From Methylobacterium variabile (GTDB taxonomy: Bacteria > Pseudomonadota > Alphaproteobacteria > Rhizobiales > Beijerinckiaceae), in contig NZ_LABY01000020.1 in NCBI RefSeq assembly GCF_001043975.1, forward strand, positions 1-62,816: 62,816 nt of DNA, read 5' to 3'. A program made the position numbers and the translations under genes. Below are positions 38,270-46,326 of this stretch, piece by piece. A model generated the notes under the pieces. It had not been told where the DNA came from, did not search any database, and was given only the letters and a program-made list of their open reading frames with translations. Positions within the stretch are counted from its first letter, which is position 1. Each line of letters starts with the position of its first letter.

Positions 38270-38697
38270 CCGGCGCCCCACGATTCCGCCGCGACCCGCG
38301 AAGCTCTCTTGCCGCCCCGCGAATGCCGCCCTACACATCCGGTTGATGTTGCATAGCACAATTTTCATGTTGCTCTGCAACGCACAGGGCGATGTATACC
38401 TTAGTTATGAATTTCGCGGTCCGAAGTCGCGGGCCTGCGGCGGGTTGGTGTGTTGACGGCGTCCTATTTTCTCTTAGAGTTCCTTCAAGCTTCGGTTTCA
38501 ACGGTGCCGCCAGGGGAAGGCGGTGTTCGGTTCGCAGACACGGCAAGGCCCGCCCGGGCCCCTCTCGCGCCAGGTTCGCTGGCAGCCGGTTGTGACACGC
38601 TGCCGAAGCCATCGACGTCCCCAAACGCAAACAACAGGAATCGGTCCGTTGCGTCCCGTCCGGGGCGGGCGGCGGAATGCACCTGTCGGAGGAATCC
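38270..38697 (+). promoter_or_regulatory. xoxF upstream region, 428 bp
   Basis: No convincing gene. AT-rich stretches at 38340-38415 and 38455-38495 stand out. The first holds the tandem operator-like repeat; the second has TTGACG (38453-38458) and TAGAGT (38475-38480) 16 bp apart, a possible sigma-70 promoter. Depending on which start is used the 5' leader of xoxF is about 200-290 nt. Confidence 0.5.
38346..38381. promoter_or_regulatory. Tandem operator-like repeats upstream of xoxF
   Basis: ATGTTGC occurs at 38346-38352 and again at 38367-38373, exactly 21 bp apart (two helical turns). The second is a perfect dyad GTTGC-TCT-GCAAC (38369-38381); the first is a degenerate one (GTTGC-ATA-GCACA). 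Together they also form an 11-bp inverted pair with one mismatch (38348-38358 and 38371-38381). The right copy overlaps a possible -35 hexamer TTGCTC. Confidence 0.5.
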
Positions 38698-40512
38698 ATG
38701 AGAGCGGTCCATCTCCTTGCGGTGAGTGCAGGCATTCTCGGCGTCGTCCCGGCCCTGACCTCGGCCCTCGCCAATGACGACGTGCTGAAGCGTTCGGCCA
38801 ATCCGGCCGAGCAGGTCCTGCAGACCGTCGACTACGCCAACACGCGCTACTCGAAGCTCGACCAGATCAACACGGGCAACGTCAACAAGCTGCAGGTGGC
38901 CTGGACCTTCTCGACCGGCGTGCTGCGCGGCCACGAGGGCGCCCCGCTGGTGGTCGGCGACGTGATGTTCGTGCATACGCCGTTCCCGAACATCGTCTAC
39001 GCGCTCGACCTCAACCAGGATGGCAAGATCATCTGGAAGTACGAGCCGAAGCAGGACCCGAACGTCATCCCGGTGATGTGCTGCGACACGGTGAACCGCG
39101 GCCTCGCCTATGCCGACGGTGCGGTCATCCTGCACCAGGCCGACACCACCATCGTGTCGCTCGACGCCAAGACCGGCAAGGTGAACTGGTCGGTGCAGAA
39201 CGGCGATCCGAAGATCGGCGAGACCAACACCGCCACCGTGATGCCGGTGAAGGACAAGCTGATCGTCGGCATCTCGGGCGCCGAGTACGGCATCCGCGGC
39301 CACATCACCGCCTACGACCTCAAGACCGGCAAGCAGGCTTGGCGCGCCTACAACGTCGGCCCCGACGCCGAGATGAAGATCGATCCGGAGAAGACCACCG
39401 AGCTCGGCAAGCCTGTCGGCAAGGACTCGTCGATCAAGACCTGGGAAGGCGACCAGTGGAAGACCGGCGGCGCCTCGACCTGGGGCTGGTACTCCTACGA
39501 CCCGAAGCTGAACCTGGTCTATTACGGCACCGGCAACCCCTCGACCTGGAACCCGAAGCAGCGCCCGGGCGACAACAAGTGGTCGATGACGATCTTCGCC
39601 CGTGACGCCGACACCGGCATGGCGAAGTGGGTCTACCAGATGACCCCCCACGACGAGTGGGACTACGACGGCATCAACGAGATGATCCTCACGGATCAGA
39701 AGGTCGACGGCAAGGAGCGGCCGCTCCTGACCCACTTCGACCGCAACGGCTTCGGCTACACCCTCGACCGGGCCACCGGCGAGCTGCTGGTGGCGGAGAA
39801 GTTCGACCCGGTGGTGAACTGGGCCACCAAGGTCGACATGGACAAGTCCTCGAAGACCTACGGCCGGCCGCTCGTGGTCGCCAAGTACTCGACCGACCAG
39901 AACGGCGAGGACACCAACTCGAAGGGCATCTGCCCGGCGGCGCTCGGCACCAAGGACCAGCAGCCGGCGGCCTACTCGCCCAAGACCGGCCTGTTCTACG
40001 TGCCGACCAACCACGTCTGCATGGATTACGAGCCGTTCCGGGTGAGCTACACCCCGGGCCAGCCCTATGTCGGCGCGACCCTGTCGATGTACCCGGCGCC
40101 CAACAGCCACGGCGGCATGGGCAACTTCATCGCCTGGGACAACCTCGCCGGCAAGATCAAGTGGTCGAACCCCGAGCAGTTCTCGGTCTGGTCCGGGGCG
40201 CTGGCCACCGCCGGCGACGTGGTCTTCTACGGCACGCTGGAAGGCTACCTGAAGGCGGTCGACGCCAAGACGGGCAAGGAACTCTACAAGTTCAAGACCC
40301 CGTCGGGCATCATCGGCAACGTGATGACCTACCAGCACAAGGGCAAGCAGCACATCGCCGTCCTGTCGGGCGTCGGCGGCTGGGCGGGCATCGGTCTGGC
40401 CGCCGGCCTCACCGACCCGAATGCCGGCCTCGGCGCGGTCGGCGGCTACGCGGCCCTGTCGAACTACACCAACCTCGGCGGCCAGCTGACGATCTTCAAC
40501 CTGCCGAACTGA
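38698..40512 (+). CDS. xoxF: Lanthanide-dependent PQQ methanol dehydrogenase XoxF
   Basis: 604 residues from ATG 38698, with GGAGGA upstream. The signal peptide covers about 1-22 ([20 protein letters not shown]). The eight-bladed propeller includes the vicinal disulfide Cys128-Cys129 (VMCCDT), the metal ligand Glu196 (SGAEYG), the catalytic Asp322 and Asp324 in EWDYDGIN. Asp324 is the extra acidic ligand that marks lanthanide-binding XoxF; calcium enzymes have Ala there. It oxidises methanol to formaldehyde or formate in the periplasm and hands electrons to XoxG. It is the only PQQ dehydrogenase in the window; no mxaF or mxaI is seen. Confidence 0.97.
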   Translation: MRAVHLLAVSAGILGVVPALTSALANDDVLKRSANPAEQVLQTVDYANTRYSKLDQINTGNVNKLQVAWTFSTGVLRGHEGAPLVVGDVMFVHTPFPNIVYALDLNQDGKIIWKYEPKQDPNVIPVMCCDTVNRGLAYADGAVILHQADTTIVSLDAKTGKVNWSVQNGDPKIGETNTATVMPVKDKLIVGISGAEYGIRGHITAYDLKTGKQAWRAYNVGPDAEMKIDPEKTTELGKPVGKDSSIKTWEGDQWKTGGASTWGWYSYDPKLNLVYYGTGNPSTWNPKQRPGDNKWSMTIFARDADTGMAKWVYQMTPHDEWDYDGINEMILTDQKVDGKERPLLTHFDRNGFGYTLDRATGELLVAEKFDPVVNWATKVDMDKSSKTYGRPLVVAKYSTDQNGEDTNSKGICPAALGTKDQQPAAYSPKTGLFYVPTNHVCMDYEPFRVSYTPGQPYVGATLSMYPAPNSHGGMGNFIAWDNLAGKIKWSNPEQFSVWSGALATAGDVVFYGTLEGYLKAVDAKTGKELYKFKTPSGIIGNVMTYQHKGKQHIAVLSGVGGWAGIGLAAGLTDPNAGLGAVGGYAALSNYTNLGGQLTIFNLPN

Positions 40513-40538
40513 CCGGCCGCGGACCGCGACGCACGAAG

Positions 40539-40565
40539 GAGCCGGGGCCTACGGGCCCCGGGCTC
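40539..40565 (+). other. First hairpin between xoxF and xoxG
   Basis: GAGCCGGGGCC pairs with GGCCCCGGGCTC with one bulge around a TACG loop, 27 bp after the xoxF stop. TACG is a stable tetraloop. No T-run follows. Confidence 0.55.
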
Positions 40566-40601
40566 AGGTCTCCGACGAAAGCATCTCAGACCTAAGTCCG
40601 G

Positions 40602-40625
40602 GCCGGCGCGGGTTCCCGCGCCGGC
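40602..40625 (+). other. Second hairpin between xoxF and xoxG
   Basis: GCCGGCGCGGG pairs exactly with CCCGCGCCGGC, leaving two loop bases. It follows a small inverted pair AGGTCT/AGACCT (40566-40593). Again there is no T-run. Confidence 0.55.
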
Positions 40626-40708
40626 TCACTCATGATTAGATGACGATGACGACGGCGGTGCCGCGGCGTCTGCGGCGGCCGCCCAAAGATGTCAGGGAGA
40701 AACGTCCG

Positions 40709-41320
40709 TTGCGTGACCTCAGCAAAGCTGTCCTGCGGCCGTTCGCGGCCGGCCTCGCCCTAGCAACCGTCGCGATGGTTGCCGTACATGCTGAGGACGC
40801 CAAGAAAGCCGACCCCGCGCTGGCCAACCAGCTCAACCCCAACGACAAGACCGCCGAGCCCGACGAGAAGCTGCTCGCCAAGGACGCCGCCGCGAAGGTG
40901 GAGGACGGCAAGTACTTCGACGCCGCCGGCACCCCGACCTTCCACATCACCGACACCGGCAAGAAGGTCGACTGGTACACCTACTCGGGCTACCGCCGCT
41001 ATCACGCCGAGTGCCACGTCTGCCACGGCCCGGACGGCATGGGCTCGACCTACGCCCCGGCGCTGAAGGATTCGCTGAAGTACCTCTCCTACGAGGAGTT
41101 CGTCGGCATCGTCGTGGGCGGCAAGCAGGACGTGAACGCCTCGACCCAGAAGGTCATGCCGGCCTTCGGCGACAACAAGAACGTCACCTGCTACATGGAC
41201 GACATCTACGTCTACCTGAAGGCTCGCGCCGCCGGGGCGCTCGGCCGGGTGCGGCCGGGCGACAAGGAGGACAAGCCGGAGGCGGCGCGCAAGCAGGAGA
41301 AGGAGTGCCTGGGCGGCTGA
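40709..41320 (+). CDS. xoxG: Cytochrome c XoxG (electron acceptor of XoxF)
   Basis: 203 residues if it starts at TTG 40709, which has GGGAGA 8 bp upstream and gives a normal signal peptide (RPFAAGLALATVAMVAVHA). ATG 40640 is an in-frame alternative giving 226 residues with a basic N-terminal extension. The single haem site is ECHVCHGPDGMGS (Cys102, Cys105, His106). Two further cysteines, in VTCYMDD and KECLGG, fit the four-Cys methanol-linked cytochrome family. It takes electrons from XoxF in the periplasm. Its stop overlaps the xoxJ start as TGATG. Confidence 0.9.
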   Translation: MRDLSKAVLRPFAAGLALATVAMVAVHAEDAKKADPALANQLNPNDKTAEPDEKLLAKDAAAKVEDGKYFDAAGTPTFHITDTGKKVDWYTYSGYRRYHAECHVCHGPDGMGSTYAPALKDSLKYLSYEEFVGIVVGGKQDVNASTQKVMPAFGDNKNVTCYMDDIYVYLKARAAGALGRVRPGDKEDKPEAARKQEKECLGG

Positions 41321-42270
41321 TGACGCGGGCGATCCCCTCGACTCTCCTGCCAAGCGGGTTCCGCAGAAGCGGTTCCCGGTTCGGCGGCAAAAGCCGGCGA
41401 CGCAACGAGACGCTGAGCAGACGAAGCGTCGGCCTGCCAATGCAGGTCTGCTTGGCGGCCGGCCTCGCGCTGGCCGCTCCGGCGCGGGCGCAGTCCCTGC
41501 CGGATCTCGTCACGCCCGATGCCCTGCGGGTCTGCGCCGATCCCGGCAACATGCCGTTCTCCGAGCGCCAGGGGGACGGTTTCGAGAACCGCATCGCGGC
41601 GATCCTCGCCGACGAGCTGAAGGTGAAGCTGCGCTCCTACTGGCTCACGCAGGGGCCGGGCTTCGTGCGCAACACCCTCGGCACCGGCCTGTGCGACGTC
41701 ATCGTCGGCTCGGCCTTCGGCAGCGAGCTGGTGCAGCACACCAACCCCTATTACCGCTCGGCCTATGTGCTGGTCTCGCGCAAGGGCACCCTCGACGGCG
41801 TGACCGGGCTCGACGACCCGCGCCTCAAGGGCCGGGCGATCGGAGTCATCGTCGGCACGCCGCCGGTCGACCGGATGGGAGCGGTGGGCCTCGTGCCGAC
41901 GATGAAGCCCTATCCGCCCTACCAGTTCGATCCCGCGCGCAAGCACCAGACCGTCTCGGCCGAGATCGTCGCCGACGTCGCGTCGGGCAAGCTCGACGCC
42001 GCGGTGCTGTGGGGGCCTGCCGCCGGCTGGCTCGCCCGGCAGAGCGGCACCGCGATGGAGGTGGTGCCGCTGCTGCACGAGCCCGACCGGCCGCCGCTCG
42101 CCTACCGCATCGCCATGGGGGTGCGGCACGGCGAGAACGAGTGGAAGCGGGTCCTCAACACAGCGCTCCGCAAGCGCCGGGCCGAGATCGAGGCGGTCCT
42201 GCGCGACTACGCGGTGCCGCTCCTCGACGAGGAGGAGAACCGGCTGCTGCCCGCCGACGCGAAGCCGTGA
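41320..42270 (+). CDS. xoxJ: XoxJ, periplasmic substrate-binding-like protein
   Basis: 316 residues from ATG 41320, in a TGATG overlap with xoxG; ATG 41440 would leave 276 residues. The mature domain (SLPDLVTPDALRVCADPGN, MPFSERQGDGFENRIA, SAFGSELVQHTNPYYRSAYV) is a type II periplasmic-binding fold of the MxaJ/XoxJ kind, proposed to help activate XoxF. The first 40 residues are abnormal: an Arg-rich stretch with SRRS precedes the hydrophobic signal LAAGLALAAPARAQ. The DNA for it matches an interspersed element (41366-41453), so the region may be an insertion. Confidence 0.88.
   Translation: MTRAIPSTLLPSGFRRSGSRFGGKSRRRNETLSRRSVGLPMQVCLAAGLALAAPARAQSLPDLVTPDALRVCADPGNMPFSERQGDGFENRIAAILADELKVKLRSYWLTQGPGFVRNTLGTGLCDVIVGSAFGSELVQHTNPYYRSAYVLVSRKGTLDGVTGLDDPRLKGRAIGVIVGTPPVDRMGAVGLVPTMKPYPPYQFDPARKHQTVSAEIVADVASGKLDAAVLWGPAAGWLARQSGTAMEVVPLLHEPDRPPLAYRIAMGVRHGENEWKRVLNTALRKRRAEIEAVLRDYAVPLLDEEENRLLPADAKP
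41366..41453 (+). repeat. Interspersed repeat-like element, copy B, inside xoxJ
   Basis: Matches copy A at 36634-36718: both start GAAGCGG, share GGCAAAAGCCGGCGAC or GGCGAAAACCTGCGAC and GACGAAGCGT. Here it lies within the coding sequence for the XoxJ N-terminus, in the same orientation as copy A. Confidence 0.45.
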
Positions 42271-42803
42271 GGCCGGTCCTCGCGGCGCTGCTGCTGGTCC
42301 TGGCCGCGACCGGAATCCGGGCCGAGGCCCCGCCGGAGCCCGACGATTACCGGCAGGAGGATTACCGCAGCCCGACGCCCGCGACCCTGCGCGGCGCCAC
42401 GGTCGTCTCGACGCCGCAGGCCGAGGCGCTGTGGCGGGCCGGCGCCGCCTTCGTCGACGTGCTGCCGCGCCCGCCCCGGCCGACCGCCCTGCCGCCCGGC
42501 ACGATCTGGCGCGATGCGCCGCACGACAGCATCCCGCGGGCCCACTGGCTGCCCAATACCGGCTTCGGCGCCCTGGCGCCGCAGACCGAGGCCTATCTCC
42601 GCCACGGGCTGGCGACGGCGACCGGGGGCGATCCGGGCAGGCCGGTGGTGATCTTCTGCCAGCGCGCATGCTGGATGTCGTGGAACGCCGCCAGGCGCGC
42701 CCTCGCCCTCGGCTACCGGCACGTCCACTGGTATCCGGAGGGCAGCGACGGCTGGGGCGAGGCCGGCCTGCCCCTCGAGCGGGCCAGCCCGGCGGCGCCG
42801 TGA
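42267..42803 (+). CDS. CXXCW-motif rhodanese-like protein of PQQ-dependent catabolism
   Basis: 178 residues from GTG 42267, which overlaps the xoxJ stop as GTGA. A signal peptide covers about 1-20 (VLAALLLVLAATGIRAEA). The body is a rhodanese-like domain ending in VIFCQRACWMSWNAAR; the CxxCW motif replaces the single Cys of true rhodaneses. This protein type is known only from clusters with PQQ dehydrogenases; its job, perhaps thiol or disulfide chemistry in the periplasm, is unproven. It is the last gene of the xoxGJ run. Confidence 0.85.
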   Translation: MRPVLAALLLVLAATGIRAEAPPEPDDYRQEDYRSPTPATLRGATVVSTPQAEALWRAGAAFVDVLPRPPRPTALPPGTIWRDAPHDSIPRAHWLPNTGFGALAPQTEAYLRHGLATATGGDPGRPVVIFCQRACWMSWNAARRALALGYRHVHWYPEGSDGWGEAGLPLERASPAAP

Positions 42804-42861
42804 CGCGCCCGCAGCGGCGTGGCATGCAGGCGGGTCTCGAAGCGAGAACGAGGGCAGGAGC

Positions 42862-43566
42862 ATGAGCAGCGCGCGCGTCGCGATCGTCACCGCCGGCGGC
42901 AGCGGCATGGGGGCCGCGGCGGCCCGCAAGCTGGCGGCGGAGGGTTTTCACGTCGCGATCCTGTCCTCGTCGGGCAAGGGCGAGGCCCTGGCCGAATCCC
43001 TCGGCGGGATCGGCGTGACGGGCTCGAACCAGTCGGCCGACGACCTCGCCCGCCTCGTCGACCGCACGATGGAGCGCTGGGGCCGGGTCGACGTGCTCGT
43101 CAACAGCGCCGGCCACGGGCCGAAGGGCCCGCTCCTCGACATGACGGACGAGGACTGGACCCGCGGCATGGAGGTCTACTTCCTCAACGTGGTGCGCCCG
43201 ACCCGCCTCGTCACCCCGATCATGCAGCGCCAGGGAGGCGGGGTGATCATCAACATCTCGACCTATGCGGCCTTCGAGCCCGAGCAGGCCTTTCCGACCT
43301 CCGGGGTCTTCCGCTCGGGGCTCGCCGCCTTCACCAAGCTCTTCGCCGACCGCTACGCCGCCGACAACATCCGGATGAACAACGTGCTCCCGGGCTTCAT
43401 CGACAGCCTGCCGGAGAAGCCGGGCATCCGCGAGCGCGTGCCCCTCGGCCGCTACGGCCGCGCCGACGAGATCGCCGCGGTGGTGGCGTTCCTGGCCTCC
43501 GAGGGGGCGGGCTACATCACCGGGCAGAACCTGCGGGTGGATGGCGGGATCACGCGGTCGGTGTAG
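42862..43566 (+). CDS. Short-chain dehydrogenase/reductase
   Basis: 234 residues, ATG after GCAGGAG. The Rossmann nucleotide site is TAGGSGMGAAA (residues 10-20). The catalytic Ser, Tyr and Lys positions are less standard: INISTYAAF (Ser), then FPTSGVFRSGLAAFTK where the YxxxK Tyr is replaced (VFRSG). FLASEGAGYITGQNLRVDGG is a typical end. The loss of the Tyr needs a check; the reaction is unknown. It is 58 bp after the CXXCW gene. The stop overlaps convergent folK by 17 bp. Confidence 0.82.
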   Translation: MSSARVAIVTAGGSGMGAAAARKLAAEGFHVAILSSSGKGEALAESLGGIGVTGSNQSADDLARLVDRTMERWGRVDVLVNSAGHGPKGPLLDMTDEDWTRGMEVYFLNVVRPTRLVTPIMQRQGGGVIINISTYAAFEPEQAFPTSGVFRSGLAAFTKLFADRYAADNIRMNNVLPGFIDSLPEKPGIRERVPLGRYGRADEIAAVVAFLASEGAGYITGQNLRVDGGITRSV

Positions 43567-44056
43567 CGCCTCGCGGATCGCCGTCCACCGGCTCGATCCC
43601 GCTCCGGTCGAGCCGCGCCAGCGCCTGCTCCACCGTCTCGCCCCCGATCAGCAGGTCCGGGGCGATCTCGGCGAGCGGCACCAGCACGAAGGCGCGCTCG
43701 CGCAGGAAGCGGTGGGGCAGCACCAGGCGCTCGTCCGAGACCGTGGCGCCGGCATAGTGCAGCACGTCGATGTCGATCACCCGCGGCCCCCAGCGGCGCT
43801 CCCGCACCCGGCCGAGGCGGGCTTCCGCCGCCAGGCAGGCCTCGAGCAGGGCGTGGGGCGAGAGCGTCGCCTCGATGCCGAGCGCGGCGTTCAGGAACCA
43901 GTCCTGGTCGGTGTCGCCCCAGGGCAGGGTGCGATAGTTGCGCGAGCGGGCCGTGACGGCGATGCCGGGCGTGGCGGCGAGCGCCGCCACCGCGGCGTCG
44001 AGCATCGCGGCCTTGTCGCCCAGGTTGCTGCCGAGCCCCAGATAGGCCTCAGCCAC
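43550..44056 (-). CDS. folK: 6-Hydroxymethyl-7,8-dihydropterin pyrophosphokinase
   Basis: 168 residues from GTG 44056. AYLGLGSNLGDKAAML at the start, RNYRTLPWGDTDQDWFLNAALGIE in the middle and RWGPRVIDIDVLHY with the conserved Arg/Asp cluster, then LPHRFLRERAFVLVPLAEIAP near the end. It transfers pyrophosphate from ATP in folate synthesis. The start overlaps the end of folB by 8 bp. Confidence 0.94.
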   Translation of the reverse strand: MAEAYLGLGSNLGDKAAMLDAAVAALAATPGIAVTARSRNYRTLPWGDTDQDWFLNAALGIEATLSPHALLEACLAAEARLGRVRERRWGPRVIDIDVLHYAGATVSDERLVLPHRFLRERAFVLVPLAEIAPDLLIGGETVEQALARLDRSGIEPVDGDPRGATPTA

Positions 44057-44414
44057 GGCGCGTCCTCGTGATCTCGACCGCGATGCCGTCGAGCACCAGC
44101 GGCACCGGGGCGCTCGGCTTGTCGATCCGCACGGTGAGGGCCTGGAGCGCCGGGAAGGCGGCGAGCGCCTCCGCGGCGATCGTCTCGGCCAGGGCCTCGA
44201 TCAGCCGGAAGCGGCGCTCGGTGGCGATGCGGTGGGCGAGGCCCGCGAGGTCGGCGTAGCTCACCGTGGCGGCGATGTCGTCGCGGCAGCCGGCCTCCCG
44301 CAGGTCGAGACGGGCCTCCAGCGAGAGGTAGAAGCGCTGGCCCAGCACCTCCTCCTCCGGCAGCACGCCGTGGCGGGCGAAGACCGCGAGGCGGTGGATC
44401 AGGATGCGGTCCAA
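44049..44414 (-). CDS. folB: Dihydroneopterin aldolase
   Basis: 121 residues from TTG 44414. RLAVFARHGVLPEEEVLGQRFYLS has the conserved Tyr/His/Glu layout of FolB, followed by RLIEALAETIAAEALAAFP. It cleaves dihydroneopterin to give the folK substrate. It starts 5 bp after the folP stop and overlaps folK. Confidence 0.92.
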   Translation of the reverse strand: MDRILIHRLAVFARHGVLPEEEVLGQRFYLSLEARLDLREAGCRDDIAATVSYADLAGLAHRIATERRFRLIEALAETIAAEALAAFPALQALTVRIDKPSAPVPLVLDGIAVEITRTRRG

Positions 44415-44419
44415 CGGAA

Positions 44420-45271
44420 TCAGGCTCCGGCGCGGGCGGCGGGGCGCGTGATCGCATCGACCACCTGGCAGGCCTCGACGTGGGGGCGCACGTCGTGGAC
44501 CCGCACGATGTCGGCCCCGAGCGACGCGGCCGTGACGTGGGCGGCGATCGAGCCGTACAGCCGGTCGGCCGGCGCGGTCGCGGCGTTGTGGATGCGCCCG
44601 AGCACCGACTTGCGCGACACGCCGACGAGGAGCGGGAAGCCGAGCGCCTTCAGCTCAGCTAAGCGCCGCAGGGCCTCGAGGTGCTGCTCCCAGCTCTTGC
44701 CGAAGCCGATCCCGGGATCGAGCACGATGTCGCGATCCGGGATGCCGGCCCGGCGGGCGATGGCGAGCGAGCGCTCGAAGAAGGCCAGCATCTCGTCCAC
44801 GATGTCGAGGCTCGGATCGACGCGCTCGCGGTTGTGCATCACCACCACCGGGGCGCCGTGATGGGCCGCGACCCGGGCGATCTCCGGCTCCCGCTGCAGG
44901 CCCCAGACGTCGTTGACGATGCGGGCGCCGGCCTTCAGGGCGGCCTCCGCCGTCGAGGCCTTGTAGGTGTCGATCGAGATCGGGACGGAGAGGGCAGGGC
45001 TCAGCGCCCGGATCGCCGGCAGCACCCGGGCCTGCTCCTCCTCGGCCGGCACCGGCGTGTGGCCGGGCCGCGTCGACTCGCCGCCGATGTCGAGGAGGGC
45101 CGCGCCCTCCTCGATCAGGCGGGCGGCCTGCCCCTGGGCGGCGTCGAGGTCCTGGAAGCGACCGCCGTCCGAGAACGAGTCCGGGGTGACGTTCAGGATG
45201 CCCATCACCAGGGTGCGGCGGCCGAGATCCGGCAGCAGGGCGGCGAGGGAAGACGCGGATGGCGCGGTCAC
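44420..45271 (-). CDS. folP: Dihydropteroate synthase
   Basis: 283 residues from GTG 45271. Family motifs: LVMGILNVTPDSFSDGG (substrate loop), DIGGESTRPGHTPV, ISIDTYKA, ARIVNDVWGL and LDPGIGFGKS. It joins p-aminobenzoate to dihydropterin pyrophosphate and is the sulfonamide target. It is first in folP-folB-folK, with translational overlaps downstream. Confidence 0.95.
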   Translation of the reverse strand: MTAPSASSLAALLPDLGRRTLVMGILNVTPDSFSDGGRFQDLDAAQGQAARLIEEGAALLDIGGESTRPGHTPVPAEEEQARVLPAIRALSPALSVPISIDTYKASTAEAALKAGARIVNDVWGLQREPEIARVAAHHGAPVVVMHNRERVDPSLDIVDEMLAFFERSLAIARRAGIPDRDIVLDPGIGFGKSWEQHLEALRRLAELKALGFPLLVGVSRKSVLGRIHNAATAPADRLYGSIAAHVTAASLGADIVRVHDVRPHVEACQVVDAITRPAARAGA

Positions 45272-45505
45272 GGGCGGCGATCCTCGGCGGACGGTCTTGG
45301 GGCGGCGGTCCTGGGGCGGGCGACCGACCCGGGATAGGCCGGCCCGCGCCCACGCGCAACGGCGGGGCGGCCGATCACCATCCGGCGAGACCAGGCGTGA
45401 AATCGCGCCCGCTCAGGGACTTACCCTGGTGCCGGGGCGGCCGGTCCTCTACATTGGTCGAAGCCTTGAGAGAGGCCCGGCAGGGCCCGCATCCGGGAGA
45501 ACGCC

Positions 45506-45523
45506 ATGAGAGTGTCGGCATGA
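45506..45523 (+). other. Five-codon mini reading frame before the SoxYZ-like gene
   Basis: ATG 45506 follows GGGAGAA by 5 bp but reads only MRVSA before TGA at 45521-45523. That stop overlaps the true ATG (45520) as ATGA. The large gene lacks its own good ribosome site, so reinitiation is plausible. Confidence 0.4.
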
Positions 45524-46299
45524 GAGCGTTAGCGGCCCTGGCCGTCGTCGCGGCCCTGGCCGGGCCGGCCGCGGCGCAGGACGAGCGGCCCGAGACGACC
45601 TGGACCGAGCTGCGCCCGACCATCCTCGGCGAGCGCCCGATCGGCGACGGGGCCGGGCTGGTGAGCCTCGAGGCGCCCAAGCGCGCCGAGGACGCCGCCA
45701 TCGTGCCGGTGACCCTCCGGATCGCCCTGCCGGAGGGCGACGCCCGCCGGGTCAAGGCCGTGACCCTGGTGGTGGACGAGAACCCCTCGCCGGTGGTCGG
45801 CACGATCCGGTTCGCGCAGAGCCAGCGGCGCTTCGACCTCTCCACCCGCATCCGGGTGAACTCCTACTCCTACGTCCGCGCCATCGCCGAGACCGAGGAT
45901 GGCGGCCTCTACATGACGAAGGCCTACGTCAAGGCGGCGGGCGGCTGCTCGGCCCCGGCGGTGAAGGACCCTGCCGAAGCCAAGGCCCATCTCGGCCAGA
46001 TGCGCTTCCGCGCCTTCGCGGAGCGCGGCGAGGCGCAGGTCCAGGTCCGCCACCCCAACTATTCCGGCCTGCAGATGGACCAGGTGACCCGGCTCTACAC
46101 CCCGGCTTGGTTCGTCGAATCCCTGAGCGTGCGCCAGGGCGACACGCCGCTCTTCGCCATGACCGGCGGCATCTCGCTCAGCGAGGACCCGACCTTCCGC
46201 TTCTCCTTCGCGGGCAACGCCGAGCCGGTGACGGTGGCGGCCAAGGACACCGAGGGGCGGGTGTTCACGCAGACTTTCCCGGCGGGCGGTGGTACGTGA
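45520..46299 (+). CDS. Quinoprotein dehydrogenase-associated SoxYZ-like carrier
   Basis: 259 residues from ATG 45520. The signal peptide is about 1-19 (LAALAVVAALAGPAAAQ). The first domain resembles SoxY (IALPEGDARRVKAVTLVVDENPSP) and ends in AYVKAAGGCSAP, with the Cys where SoxY carries its substrate. The second domain is SoxZ-like (VQVRHPNYSGLQMD ... VESLSVRQGD, SEDPTFRFSF). Fused SoxYZ-like proteins of this form occur beside PQQ dehydrogenases. It probably carries a sulfur- or thioester-linked group in the periplasm. Confidence 0.87.
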   Translation: MRALAALAVVAALAGPAAAQDERPETTWTELRPTILGERPIGDGAGLVSLEAPKRAEDAAIVPVTLRIALPEGDARRVKAVTLVVDENPSPVVGTIRFAQSQRRFDLSTRIRVNSYSYVRAIAETEDGGLYMTKAYVKAAGGCSAPAVKDPAEAKAHLGQMRFRAFAERGEAQVQVRHPNYSGLQMDQVTRLYTPAWFVESLSVRQGDTPLFAMTGGISLSEDPTFRFSFAGNAEPVTVAAKDTEGRVFTQTFPAGGGT

Positions 46300-46326
46300 C
46301 GGCGCTTTGCCGGTAGGGGGGAGCGG

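Noticed and set aside
38450..38701. Short frame in the xoxF leader
   Set aside because: No ribosome site and composition unlike coding; runs into the xoxF start region.
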